Program-made: the position numbers and the translations under genes | Notes under the pieces: generated by a model | Seen by the model: only the letters and a program-made list of their open reading frames with translations | Databases searched by the model: none | What the model was told of the DNA's origin: nothing | Source: Pontederia crassipes | Lineage: Eukaryota; Streptophyta; Magnoliopsida; Commelinales; Pontederiaceae | NCBI GenBank assembly: GCA_030549335.1 | Contig: CM060183.1 | Coordinates: forward strand, 37,508,768-37,572,767 | Direction: 5' to 3' | DNA: 64,000 nucleotides | In this document: piece after piece, positions 1-11,870 of the stretch | Layout: each line of letters opens with the position of its first letter | How positions within the stretch are numbered: the stretch's first letter is position 1

Positions 1-138
1 TAATGCAAGAAAATCTTACTTGTACTTTACGGTGGAGGGTGTGGCGACTGCTCGGCGATAGCACATGAACCAATACCATACATATTCTATACACTAGGAC
101 GTCAAGAGAGTCCTGACTTTAGGCTCTGATATCATAAA
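1..138 (-). mobile_element. Internal 5-prime leader of an LTR retrotransposon, cut by the window edge
   Basis: On the minus strand the LTR at 139-2141 ends in GTTACA. After four bases comes TGATATCAGAGCC (complement of 122-134), one mismatch from the usual initiator-Met primer binding site TGGTATCAGAGC. That marks this stretch as the start of the internal region of an element that continues leftward out of the window. No coding sequence is visible in these 138 bases. Confidence 0.5.
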
Positions 139-2141
139 TGTAACGCCCCCAAATCGACCCCCGCCACGTGGCGAAGACCAATCTGGAGACGCTACGGCAT
201 GCTATAACTTGACCATAATATTGATCATATCTCAGTCAAAAACTGAGACATGTCAGTGAAAAGATAATAAAATAAAAGAAGATAACATAATTATGCGGAA
301 GTCTAAAAGTGGCTATATCATTGCTAAGAAAATAAAATAGGTTCTACATCATGAATCTAAAATGCGGAAGGTAAACGAAAACTAAATAACACTCTAAAAG
401 CCCTATGGTTCATGTGTTGTCCTATCGTCAGAGCATCATCACCACATGCCTACTCCACCACGTTACTGACCTGATCATGTGAAAATCAGACACAGGGGAG
501 GAGGTCCTCCCGTAAGCTTTACAGCCTAGTGGGGAACCACATGATATACAATGCATGACATGAATATAATAATCAGCGGTAAATAATCATGCTTAACTTG
601 AACGTGGAAGATAACATATCAGTATCATGGATCATAATAAGACTAAGATCAACGATATCATGAATCATGAGGATCAATAATACATAGTAAACTTGGAATC
701 ATGGCATACTTGACTTGACTTGAACTTGAACATGCCTGTTGATCTTGGTTATTAATTAACAATCAGGGTGACTTTGAGTGCCTTTAATTCTTGGGGTATG
801 CCCAGCAAATGATACGGCCTTGTGCGGGTCAATGGGTGATCAAACCATGACCAAGGGAGCGACCCTTATCTTGATGCACTTGGCTTGGACTGACAACCCA
901 TCATTAATCTTTCATCTGAACTTATTAATCACTTTTAACAACTTGTGGCTCTTTGTTCTTGATTTCATGGATACGATAAGATCAATGCGAAATAAATCAA
1001 TAAGGAAGTAAATCATATAAATTAGTGAGGGATCTCTGTGGGGTCAGACAATAGGATCAATCATAGATATATAAATAATATCTGGATAAAATGGAAAATA
1101 ATTAATAAGTATAATGAAAGATTTTATGGGAAATCGGTCGACCGGTTCGGGGGAACGGTCGCCTGGTAGTCTGTTGATCGGTCGACCGACCTGTTAAGAT
1201 CGGTCGACCGGTAGGTCAAGTTGGGTTTAATTGGTTCGATCAGTGGGCAAGGATCGGTCGATCAGTGGGCAAGGATCGGTCGACCGGTGATAGGGATCGG
1301 TCGACCGGTTGACATGTGCAGAAAGCGTCTGTACGCAAGTTATCGGTCGACCGATTGCCGCGATGCATACGGGCCGATCGACCGGTCGGCGTCCAGAAAA
1401 CTTGCAGAACCCTCGAATTTTGCAAATTCTTCGGTGAAATCTCCATCTAACCTAATTCCTATCACTAGCTAATCAATCACATAACAACAGATCAACAAAC
1501 AATGAATTATGCATGCAAATAATCAATCAATCAATGAATTCAAGAAAATCAAGCAAGGCAAAATAAGGAACTTGAACAATCTTTTCCTCTTCTTCATTAC
1601 TTGTACGATTAGGGCATGATTTAGCGTTATTCAGAGGTCATGCAAGGTGATTTCGATTCACCCACCTCGATTCGCGATCAATCCATCTTTCCGTTCGTCG
1701 AAAAATCGATCCCGACGCCCCTGTTCTTCCCTCGGTTCCTCTCGGCCAGCCTCTGCAGAAATTTCAGCAAAGGCGTGAGAACAACACCCAACAGGTGGTA
1801 AGAGAACAAGTAGATTTATATACGATTTGCACTTGAGATGAGAGGGAGGAGGGATCGGTCGCAGTCGCGAATGCCCAGCGGCCTGGCGGCGTCCAGAATT
1901 TCCAGCAAAGGTCTTGTGAGATTTTCCAAGGGAGAGAAAGGATTTTGTTTTTACCTAATATAAGTCCCCTCTCTTTTAAATATAATCCAATTTAAAGTTA
2001 TCTAATCAACTCCCTGATTGGTGGAGACCAACTTGTAGGTGGAGTCCCTAATCCAATTGGACTTTGGTTTTTATTTCCAACCGGCCATCCTTGTTTCAAT
2101 TTTGATTCTCTTTTTTTTTAATCTTTTTGTTGGTTGTTACA
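139..2141 (-). mobile_element. Long terminal repeat (5-prime LTR, minus orientation)
   Basis: The block starts TGTAACG and ends GTTACA, so it has TG...CA ends on both strands, and it abuts a primer-binding-site-like sequence on its left. Its length of about 2.0 kb suits a large plant LTR, and the PBS and lack of coding sequence suggest Ty3/gypsy, but no pol is visible to prove the class. It contains an array of GTCGAC palindromes (1134-1385). The short reading frames inside it show no protein family. A related LTR-like block lies immediately to the right (2237-4385). Confidence 0.5.
1134..1385. repeat. Array of GTCGAC palindromes (consensus ATCGGTCGACCGGT)
   Basis: About eight full or partial copies of the palindrome CGGTCGACCG lie within 250 bases, often preceded by GAT or TTAT. 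Several keep the form GATCGGTCGACCGGT and others have one base changed. Spacing is irregular, so this is a cluster of short inverted repeats rather than a regular satellite. The same motif in decayed form recurs at 13063-13310. Confidence 0.75.
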
Positions 2142-2236
2142 TTTGATGCTTGATTGACGCATATAAATCAAAAAAATTAAATGATTTAGGCCTGGAAATA
2201 GTAATAATGTGATAAACTAACAAAGAAAAAAATCAA

Positions 2237-4385
2237 TGTAACGCTATCAAATCGCACATCGTCACGTGATAGAATACGCTTCAAGAACGCTACGGATCAT
2301 CCTTATGTGTACATCATATTAATCAAAAAGAAGATTTTGACTGATCAACTAAAAATAATATCATATGCAGAAGAGGGAATCATCAATAAATAATAAAATG
2401 AATAACTTCATAAAGTATGCGAAAAGATTACTAAACTCGTCTAATAAATCATCCTGGTAATAAGAAAATATAGATTAAGACATCAATGAAACAACTTAGG
2501 ACATCCATGTGTTGTCACCACGAGCTCGATCAGTTACTGTTGGCCATCTTCATTATTAAGATCTGGTCCTGCATTTAAGAACATGTAGAAGAGAAAAGCT
2601 CCCTATGAATTTTACAATTCAATATGGAAGTAAAGTAAAGACAATCGTAAGATCATGATACTAGACAGAAATCATAATAATATCAAAACAAAATATGATC
2701 ATAAGATATTCATAAATTAAGTTGACATCTTCTGAAAATCATAAGATCAAAGATCAAGATAGATCATAATAAATTATCGTAAAAGCACAAGTGTTGATCA
2801 TCATTATTATGAGGTCGTCGTCGTCGTCATCATCATGTAGAGGATTTGAAAGATCATTATGAAAGTAAAAGCAAATATTCATGAAGTGCATCTTTATTAA
2901 AGCATACTAATATAAGATATAGAAAAATCATCATAAGGGTGGGAAGAGTCATTAATTATCATAAGGAGATTTCATTGTTAATATGCTTCTTCTTTTTCAT
3001 CATCTTTGATTTATTGTGGAGTATATTTCAACCCACGGAGAGGGCTGCCTCAACTCGTCCATCATCATCATCATAATTAGCAAAGTCAGTCCATAACTGA
3101 TTGTAGTCAGTCTATACTTGATCGTCACCAGTTCATTATAAAAAGAACTATCCATTTAACATTTTTCATCTTTTATCTTGCAACTTTTAATTTATCTTTA
3201 TTAGGACATAAGGATCATGATAAAAAAATGATCACCATAAGAAAGGATCGACGAATCATATTGACCAAGGATCCTAATCATCATCATTATTATATAAAAC
3301 TTAATCAGAACTACAAAACATAATCATGAAAATAAATCAAAAGTGCATAAACATCTTAATCATCATCATAAATAGATCAGCATTTATGAATATGAATATG
3401 TATCATCATCGATATTATTGGATCTAAATTAAGTCATTAATAAGATCACAGAGTCATGATGGGCGTTGTCATTAATAAGGGCATAAATAACATAATCATC
3501 ATGACTTAGATCATGATTAAGCACATGAATCAAGGGTCAAAAGATCATAAAAATCATTTTGGTAGCATCAAAACTTGGGCCGAGTTCATCGGACATTGTT
3601 CATGGAAAATCTGAGATAAACCTGGGCCGGGTCGGATCATCGTCGAGTCGGGGCAATAGTTTGTGCCCGATTATTTCATCGTACGTGAAACTCAAGCTGG
3701 GTTCGCCCGATTGTAGTGCTCAGAGAGCGTCGCCAATGATGGATCCGGACTGCGTTCCAAGAAATTCTGTCTGACGATGGACCTGCCTCGATCGGGTTTT
3801 GATGAACCTGGACCAGGTTATGGTGCACTCGGGCCGGGTTCCTCTTACGTAGAAATTGAGCGAGTGTGCAGTATGCATTCTGATCATCTTTTTTTACGAT
3901 GACCGTCACCAAACATCATTATAGAACATTATATTATAACTAGAGACTAATTAGAACATGCTTCAAGCCTAAAATAAATATCCTACGAAGGATGTACCCT
4001 AATTTCATATCTTGCGAAATTTCCATTGAAATCGTACGTTGTCCTTCCTCTTTCTCTTCTTCTTCTTCCTCTGATCATTGCCTCGATCATGGTGCTCGAT
4101 AGTCAACGTCCTTGGCGGCAGGAGTCGCACGTGAGAGGAGGATGTGAGAGGCGCACGAAAATAAAAAAGAAATTTTAGCCAACTTATAGGAGAAATAAAG
4201 AGACTGCACGATTTATTTTGACTCGTTATTTATAGATAAAGAGTTTGAATTTTAGAAGCTTTAGAATTATATTCTATCTCCAAAACATTTAAATTTTTAT
4301 TTTCCCTTTTGTCTTTTTCCTATTCAACTTTTTATCTTTCTCCTTTTATTTTATTTTTTCTTTTCCACAGGTCTCAAACGTTACA
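2237..4385 (-). mobile_element. Solo-LTR-like block related to 139-2141
   Basis: It has the same ends as the first LTR (TGTAACGC... and ...CGTTACA) and a similar beginning (TGTAACGCTATCAAATCGC against TGTAACGCCCCCAAATCGA). It is flanked by ATCAA at 2232-2236 and ATCAT at 4386-4390, four of five bases matching, as expected for a 5-bp target duplication. No primer binding site or coding region adjoins it, so a solo LTR is the simplest reading. The interior is AT-rich with many ATCATCAT runs. Divergence from the first LTR is high, so the two are family relatives and not one element's LTR pair. Confidence 0.45.
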
Positions 4386-4390
4386 ATCAT

Positions 4391-5360
4391 AAACAAAGAA
4401 CCCTGTTCACAGAAGTGTAGCGTGCTATTTCTATATAACGATTGATTGGAAACTGCGAATTGATGCATGCACATTAACTAAAAATGTAATTCAAAAAAAG
4501 AAGAGAAAAATGCACATTAAAAAAGAAAATTGAAACATAAATACATTTTTATTTGGACACATCTTCCAAACGAAATTATGGCATTTCATATATATTATTT
4601 AGTAATTTGAAGCTTCAACCGCAATATAATTGATTTGACCATGCTCAGTCAGAAGTCAACAATGGCTTGAGGAGTAGTTGGACGTAATTGACTAGCTCTT
4701 GCCTTCCTGGTTCTTGGTTCTTGCAGTGCATCGCATGCATGCCATTATTGCCACCACTCATACTCTGACATTGACAAACACGCGGAGTCTTTAATTCCAG
4801 TGATGACTGATGAGATTGAAGATGAAGCAAGAGAGAGAGAGACACAATTCCTTTCTCTGTTCCGAAATACTTTTTCTTCACATCAGAATTTCTTTCAGAC
4901 AAACAAAGGGAATATTCAATTCTCAATATTAGTCCATTTTATCTTTTATTTTATTTTATGCTCGATTACAATATATATATATAATTATTTTGAAGAACCA
5001 TTTGGATGAAACAATAATAAAAGACATAATAATGTTATCTCAGTAAGAATAATAAGATAATAGTATTTATGAAACTGTAACATTAAAAGAACATTTTTTT
5101 TAAAAAAAATTCATCTCATGTTAAATTAGACTTATTTACTAACCTTGTGCAATAATTATTACTACGCGTTGCAAACCCAAAACACAGTATCACACATTTG
5201 AAACAAAAGAAATACTGAAAAAAAAAGAATAATTGTTTTTTTCTAAGGAATTATCTTTTTTCCAACTTTTGTTTCTTTTTCTTAACGGAAAAAACGAATA
5301 TAATGCGTGCTTATTTACTAATATAGATATTAGTATTTGGAGTTGGATTGGGGCCGGAAC
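4391..5360. other. Intergenic, no supported gene
   Basis: AT-rich DNA downstream of the EG45-like gene (its 3-prime side on the minus strand). Short frames at 4645-4926 (minus) and 4800-5009 (plus) overlap on opposite strands and match no family I recognise. Nothing else stands out apart from A and T runs. Confidence 0.5.
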
Positions 5361-5755
5361 TTACTGCGCGAATTCTATGTTGATCTGGTTGACGAAGTTA
5401 GATTTTGCTGCCACCTCCACCAGCATCCCGAAGGCAGACTCGGAGAGAACCATGGTGGTGCCCGACGCGGATGGGGCGGAGGGCAGCGAGGAGGCTCGAT
5501 CCAAGATGACAACCTCGACGGTGCCGGCGGTGTTGCACACGTCGGGGATGGCTGCGCTGAGGCACCTCACGGCGTACCGGCGGCCGCACGAGGCGCCATT
5601 GTCCCAGATCCCTTCACCTGCGGCGGCGAACAGTTGGTCCGCCGGAAACTGGCTCTCGTCGCTCCCATAGCACTCTGTCGCTGTTCGCATTCACAAATTG
5701 AAATGCATGAATGCTGATAAATTAAAAAAAAACTATTAACTGATTTCGTTTTCGC

Positions 5756-5799
<44 letters not shown>

Positions 5800-5930
5800 T
5801 GCTCACGGATGTAGGGTGGACCATAGGATGCAGCAGTCCCGACGTCGGCGAGGGACGGTGGAAGGGGAAAAAATATGAGCAGCAGAAGGGAGACTCCGCG
5901 TCCATGAGAAGGAAGGAGACGGAGGGACAT
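5361..5930 (-). CDS. EG45-like domain protein (plant natriuretic peptide-like), two exons
   Basis: Predicted 147-residue secreted protein. Exon 1 is 5807-5930 and exon 2 is 5361-5680. The 126-base intron has GTGAGC at the donor and CAG at the acceptor, and the split codon restores proline in PPYIPTECYG. Residues 1-28 form a signal peptide ending in PPSLA. The mature part shows the family landmarks: GTAASYGPPYIP (31-42), TECYG (43-47), LFAAAGEGIWDNGASCGRRY (58-77), VRC, VVILDR and a final INIEFAQ. These proteins have a double-psi beta-barrel like expansin domain 1, act in the apoplast and are linked to water and ion balance; no enzyme activity is established. Length fits the family. Oddity: the segment after VVILDR, where relatives usually carry two cysteines, has SSLPSAPSASGTT and none, so one disulfide may be missing. 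The start is the ATG at 5930; an upstream in-frame ATG would precede a non-signal, charged stretch. Confidence 0.85.
5759..5795. repeat. (GA)n microsatellite inside the EG45-like intron
   Basis: About 18 GA units lie within the 126-base intron. On the coding strand this is a (CT)n pyrimidine tract just after the donor, not next to the acceptor. Length variation here would change the size of a very short intron. Confidence 0.95.
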
Positions 5931-6213
5931 GATGACTTTTGTTTTGCTTTTTTTTTCTTCTTCTTCCTCTTTTGCTATTCCAACATCATTCATAGTTACG
6001 AATTGATAAACGGATGACCAGGTTGAACAATATTATAATAAACTAGTGAATATCCTCGCGATAAAAAATATTATTATTATTTATATAAATAAATTTTAAT
6101 TATACTTAAATGTATATTTAATGTAGGTAAGATCTACTTCTTAAGAAATTAAATTTTAAATTATGATGGTTACTCAGATCACTGGATAAGGCCAAGAGAT
6201 CGAATTCAACAGA

Positions 6214-6343
6214 CTACTGTCCCAACAAACTATCGATGCCCTCCTTTTCAATTTCTGCATGCTTGAGAGCTGTTTGAGCCATGACATGACAACAGCCAAG
6301 AGAAACATTAGGAGCCTCTTTAGCAGTATGAAGCCAGGTTGCT
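6214..6343 (-). pseudogene. Possible orphan terminal exon, about 42 codons
   Basis: On the minus strand a good acceptor (pyrimidine-rich, CCCTTTTGCAG) is followed from 6343 by an open frame that reads TWLHTAKEAPNVSLGCCHVM and continues AQTALKHAEIEKEGIDSLLG to a TAG stop at 6214-6216. The composition looks protein-like, with an amphipathic alanine, lysine and glutamate-rich end, and differs from the AT-rich surroundings. I do not recognise the family and see no preceding exon within the window before the hAT MITE at 6456. It may be a displaced exon copy or the last exon of a gene lost to insertions. Chance cannot be excluded. Confidence 0.3.
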
Positions 6344-6455
6344 CTGCAAAAGGGAAGCATGCATGTTTGCTCATTTTCAATTTATCTGGAACACAAAAGT
6401 TCCTATATTCTGGTTATTAGAACCTTAACCTTTGCCTCTTTTTTTTTTGTTTATT

Positions 6456-6979
6456 TAGGCTTGAGCAAAATCGAGTTCGGATTCGGGTCCACTGTGACCC
6501 GGTCTTAACTCGATTACGCCGGGTCTAAATCTTTTGGACCCGATACCAGTACCGGTCGAATCCGATAAATCGAGAATAAAATCAGAAATTAAATCGGGTC
6601 CAAATAATTATTAATAAAATATAAAAATATTAAAAAGTGTATACAATTAGCAAAATTAAATCATGATTTGATTAAATAAATATATCAAATTAACAAAAGA
6701 CTCAACAAAATTGTTTTAAATATTTTAAAATGAAGATATGACCCGTCAAATTAATAAATAATTAAAATTATGTAGCATTATTATTATTATATTATAATCG
6801 AATTGACTCGTGGGTCGAGTTTTCATATATTGGATCCGGTCTTGACTCGAAATTCCGGTTTTTCTATTCTTTTGACTCGGCCTCGACCCAATTTATAATT
6901 GGCCAGAGAATATTTTTCGAATAATCAGGTCAGTGCAGGATCGGTGCAGGCCGATTGACCCGACCTGTGCTCAACCCTA
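6456..6979. mobile_element. hAT-type MITE, 524 bp
   Basis: Imperfect terminal inverted repeats TAGGCTTGAGCA (left) and TAGGGTTGAGCA (right, minus strand), followed inward by GGGTC and GACTCG-rich sequence. The flanks TGTTTATT (6448-6455) and TTGCTATT (6980-6987) match at five of eight positions, as for an old 8-bp hAT duplication. No transposase is present. Its length matches that estimated for the MITE split open in intron 4 of the TSP1 gene (26864-37248). Confidence 0.65.
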
Positions 6980-6987
6980 TTGCTATT

Positions 6988-7448
6988 TCTTTATTAGATG
7001 ACAAAATAATGAAAGAAAACAAAATCCATTCCGAAGATAAAAAGATATGCAATATAAAGGTGTGCCTAATTATTAATCATCAAAAGATTGTCTAAAATTC
7101 TTAAAGTCATGGCATCAAAATAATCATAAAATTTACATAACTGTTATTAAAATATATACGGCATCAAGATAATCTAAAATTTTACATAATTGTTATTAAA
7201 ATATCAAACATTCTAGATCCGACAAGTCAAAATAATTGCAATAAGCACTCAGACTATTAAGATGAACATCAGAGATCGCTCAATCATCTTGATCTGCAAA
7301 ATACATTAGAGTAATCAATTTTACGAGGATGTAACTTGTAACATCAAAGAAAGATTATAAGAATCACTTTTGAGCTGCTTAATCATTTTGATTAGTCCCA
7401 GAAAAGCATCCGAACATAAGGTGTTTGCTTTCTGCAATGAAAAGTGCT
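6988..7448. other. AT-rich intergenic DNA
   Basis: No gene, repeat boundary or RNA is supported. A short direct duplication is visible: ATAATCATAAAATTTACATAACTGTTATTAAAATAT near 7120-7150 resembles 7160-7200. Confidence 0.5.
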
Positions 7449-8170
7449 CTTAATGCAACTCCATAATTCTTAATGTCACTCCACTTTTACCCATTCTACC
7501 CTTACTTTTTAAAACTATAAAATCTTTTATAATAGTGAAAGATCAAGAGTCTCCTCTCTCTCTTTTCAACATAAAATTTATTATTTTATAATAATTATCA
7601 TTATAAGTTTTTATTTTTTATAATTAGAAGATCAAAATTCCATTTTTTTTCTTCAAAAATAAGATTATTATTTTAAATGATTAACATGTAAAAATTTTAA
7701 CATTATAATTTTTACTTGTATATAACTGTTAACGGTGTCTATATTTATTCAACTTATTTGATATTTTAATATTTATTTTATTCAGCTTATTTGACATAGC
7801 GTCACATTTTAGTGCCATAATAAATATAAAAATATTAAATAAGCTGAATAAAATATAGGCACTGTGATACAATAAATATAGTAAAACAAAGTAAAAATTA
7901 TAATATTAAAAACTTTTCATGTTAATTATTTAAAATAATAATTTAATTTTTTTTATGAAATAGAAAAGGGATCTTTGATTTTATAATATTTAAAAAATAA
8001 ATACTTTTGATGTTAATTATTATAAAATAGTAAATTCTGTTGTTGGAAAAAGAGAGGAGACTCTTCAACTTCCACTATTAAAAGAATATAAGTTGATTTT
8101 ATAGTTTAAAAAAGTAAAAATAAAATGGGCAAGGGATGAGTGACATTAAGAATTATGGAGTAGTATTAAG
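7449..8170. mobile_element. Foldback MITE with long terminal inverted repeats, about 720 bp
   Basis: Left end CTTAATGCAACTCCATAATT and right end (minus strand) CTTAATACTACTCCATAATT open inverted arms of about 100 bases or more. Both arms continue with CTTAATGTCACTC, a pyrimidine stretch and ACTATAAAATC. A second nested inverted repeat, built on TTCA(A/G)CTTATTTGA, occupies 7720-7890. No coding capacity. The superfamily is uncertain because no convincing target duplication is visible. Confidence 0.65.
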
Positions 8171-9917
8171 TGGCGAGAGTGCCAGATGAAAAAAAAAAAA
8201 AAAGAATACACATTCGCCTAGTCGTGCAGGTCATTGCTATGATTCTTCATCTAAAAAAATTGGCATATGAAGCATTGGACGTTTTATTGGCAGCAAATTC
8301 CTCCACTTAAAAAAAAACAGGCGTCATTTGAGTTGGATGATGAGGGAAAACTGGTGTCGCTTGGTAGTTCATGGATCAACAATTACAATTATGATTATCT
8401 TATACCGGAAAGCAGAAATATGGAGGGTAAGGAGGGGAAGTCAGACGAGGGAAGATACTGAAAAAAGTGTATTTAGTAACTGAAAAAAAGTGGTAGAGTT
8501 TTATGGTAAGTTATAATTTTATTAACTGAAAAGAGATAAGTTTAAGTTATAGTAATTAGAAGAGGTGGTGAAAATGAAAAAAAAATAGAAACGATCAGAA
8601 AAAAGACAAATATAGGAGTATATAAAATGAACTGGAATACATATAAAATGAGAGGAGGTTACAACTGATAAAGAGAGGAGGTTACATCATAATTTACTGC
8701 AGTTATAACGTAGTGGGTGATGTACATTAGTTTAGGAAGTTAAAACGATTGTGGAACATTTATAACTGATTGGAGCAAGAGTATGAAAGAAAAATAAAAG
8801 CATAAATAATTCAAAAATTTAGGAAAAAAGATAAATGTAGATGGTGAAAGGAGAAGGCATGTGCCCTAATTACAAAACTGCCATTAAATTCTTAGGATTA
8901 TATATATTTATATATAGATTAATATAAATAATAAAGTATTTAAAAAAATCAGCATATATTATATCATTAATAACAACCACATAACAATTTAATCAACAAA
9001 ATCAATAATTCACAAAATAACATAACAACATTAAAGTATTAAGTATAAGCTCATATGATAACATAATTAAACACAAATTCACAAAATAACATAACAACAT
9101 ATCACTTCATAAGGTAGTGTAGTATTTCATAAAGAAGTGCCCTAACCGACTAAGAGCAATGCCCTGACGGGCCATGCCCTTAGATGGGCAAGGACATGCT
9201 CCGACACAATCTTTTCGGCCAAGACCGCGCCCTAACCATGGCTAGCTTGAGGCACCACCAAGGCACATTGTTGACCCTCCACAGGAGCGGCCTTGATCGT
9301 CCAATGGCTGCACCGCTAGAGTGTGACCTTAGCTGACCAAGGACTACACCACCAGAGGCGGCTTTGCTCGATAGGCCACACCACCAGAGGATGGCCAAAG
9401 TTCATTATCGTCGACAAACATAAGAGTACGAAATGCTCTCGAGGATTGATGAGTATGACATGTGACATCCTCGTAGACAAGTGATGAGAAAATGAGCTAT
9501 CACATGTAAGAAAAGCAATTGGTGAAATAAATTGGTAGTTAATGCATGCAAAATATAACATAATTCGTCATGCATTTAATCACATTTTCATTCATTTTTA
9601 CATAACATGCATTATTTTTTGACCTTATTTTCTTTAATTTTATAAAAATGAAAGAGTTATTTTCATAAACAATTACGTATCTAACCATAAACTACGAATT
9701 TATCCTTTTGAATTCCTAAACTATCGTGACCTTTTCATTTTAATCCTCGTGTCCACTTCTATTACATTTTCTATTAGTTTTACTTTTTTCTCATTATGAA
9801 AAGACTAAATTACCTTCCATTCATAACACATCAAATAATAAATATAAAAAAAGAAAAAAATATGAAGGGCCGGATTGAGAGGGGGCAACCGATGCAAGGA
9901 ACATTTTTTTTCTTTTT
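8171..9917. other. Intergenic DNA with repeat debris
   Basis: No gene is supported. 9130-9420 is locally GC-richer and reads like decayed repeat, with CCCTAACC and CACCACC motifs. 9640-9790 resembles one arm of the foldback family at 14949-16403 and 26398-26758 (CTACGAA, CTAAACTATCGTGA, then a pyrimidine-rich stretch), with no partner arm found. The remainder is AT-rich. Confidence 0.45.
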
Positions 9918-11870
9918 TCAATGTTTTGACATGAAAAAACTCTCAATCAAACTAAAATTCTATCAAAATTCTTGGGACACCTAGATGCTATAAATAGAGA
10001 CCACCATAGACAAAAAATGTGGTGCTTGAGATATGAGAACCTTGCGTTATTATTGAGGACGAATTTCAAGCTTAAAGAGAATTTTTCGAAGAAGACTATG
10101 AAATAACTCATTGTTTGTATTTTACAGCGATTCAGAGATCATTGAAAGTAAGAATTCAATCTTCTAATAATTGTTTAGATGCTTTTTTACTCATACTTTT
10201 ATGCCTAATTAATCATGCAATAGGGATTATTAATCTTTTCTAGAAAACTACAAAAATTCAGTTGTTAGATTTGAATAAATAAAGTTATTTTTTTATTATG
10301 ATTGTTGTGCTTTATACTTTTTACTAAGATTATTATATTTTGATATAAGACTACAAACTATGTGTGATGGTTAATTTTAAGATTTGATAAAAAATTCAAT
10401 TATTCTGTTGTGCTTTATGCTTTTTGTTTTACTAAGATTATTATATTATGAGATAAGACTACAAATCAAGTGTGGGATGATTAATTTTAGGATTTGATAA
10501 TTCTCAACGAATTGATTTTTAACTTATAGTTGAAGCAATCTTAACACGAAACTAGTAACTCGTCGTTTGTGCTAGATTTTGTGTGATATCAATTTTTACC
10601 AAGCGTTGATGACTGTTAGTTCAGGATATACAACTTGTTGACTTGTGATCATTTTCTTCTTCATCATTAAGGATGTAAAGATAAGCTCCTGTTGATCAAG
10701 TTATGTATAAAATATGTCACCTGAAAAACTTACACAACACTAAAAGAAAAGTGAAGTAAAACAGAAAATAAAAGTTCTCAAAGTAGCTTATATGAGATAG
10801 AATGAGAATTATGAACAATAGTTCACGACAATGGCATCAAAAATTTAATGCTTTGAATTTATAACAATAAAGTTGCTAATCGGTGTACTAGTCGAGAAAG
10901 TAATAAAGTGTGGAGTAAAGTTGCCGATCCCACGATGAACTAGTTAAATTTAATCTATCTTAATAATCCATTATGAGAAGAAAAAAGTGTTGTGATATGA
11001 AAATAGAAAATAAATATGCAGAAAATTAAATAATAAAAATAAAGTAAATTGATGTTGAGCCTTAGGATTACGGGTGATTAAGAATTAACTAGTATGGACA
11101 ACGATGATGATTAGATTATAATAATGATAAATGAATTCAATTCTCAAAACGGATTAGGATTACCTTAAGACAAACTATCTTAATTCTCACAAAACTTAAG
11201 ATCACAAACGATGAGTTAATATTCAATTAAGATGCATTAAGTTGTATACTTTAAACTAATAGTCATCCACGCGTGGATAAAAATTGATATACCACACAAA
11301 ATCTAGTACAAATGATGAGTTACTAGTTTTGTATTATGATCGCTTCAACTTTAAATTAAAAATTAATTCACCGAGAATTATCAAATTCTAAAACTAACCA
11401 TCCCACATTTGGTTTGTAATCTTATCTCAGAATATAATAATTTTAGTTAAAAAAGCATAAAGCACAACAATCATAATTAAAAGAAACCAAAATAACAATA
11501 TGTATTCAAATCCAACAACCGAGTTCTTATAATTTTCTCAAAAAGATTAATAATCCCTATTATAGAATTAATTAGGCATAAAAAGAATGGGTAAAGAGCA
11601 TCCAAACAATTATTAGAAGACTAAATACTTGCTTTCGATGATCTTTGAATCATTGTAAAACACAAATGATGAGTTGTTCCACAATTTTCTTCAAAAAATC
11701 CTCTTCAAATTTGAAATTCATCCTCAGCAATAATGCACGGCTCCCTGATCTCAAGCACCACATTTTCTGTCTCCCATGTACTCTATTTATAGTCTCTAGA
11801 TATTTCAAGAGTTTTGGTATAATTCCGATTTGATTGAGAGTCTTTTCATGTCAAAATAATGAAAATTCGG
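9918..11870. repeat. Large inverted repeat, arms about 0.65-0.7 kb
   Basis: The left arm (about 9918-10634) and right arm (about 11232-11870) are reverse complements of each other. Outer pair: TTTTGACATGAAAAAACTCTC at 9923 against the complement of GAGAGTCTTTTCATGTCAAAA ending near 11856. Inner pair: GATGACTGTTAGTT...ATACAAC near 10610 against the complement of GTTGTATACTTTAAACTAATAGTCATC near 11240. A roughly 0.6-kb loop separates them. The left arm holds an internal duplication of about 105 bases (about 10302-10398 and 10404-10510) that the right arm lacks. No transposase is visible; a foldback transposon is likely. Confidence 0.7.
10302..10510. repeat. Two-copy tandem duplication within the left arm of the inverted repeat
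   Basis: Both copies carry GTTGTGCTTTATRCTTTTT, ACTAAGATTATTATATT, GATAAGACTACAAA, TGTG and TTAATTTTARGATTTGATAA in the same order, with scattered differences. The opposite arm has a single copy, so the duplication came after formation of the inverted repeat. Confidence 0.65.

Noticed and set aside
778..1472. Short frames of 68-83 residues
   Set aside because: They lie in LTR sequence and partly encode the GTCGAC palindrome array.
3559..3912. Frames of 70-80 residues on both strands in the second LTR
   Set aside because: Overlapping short frames in a locally GC-richer part of an LTR, with no family match or splice context.
8267..8461. 64-residue frame MKHWTFYWQQ...
   Set aside because: Isolated, AT-rich surroundings, no family, no splice partners.
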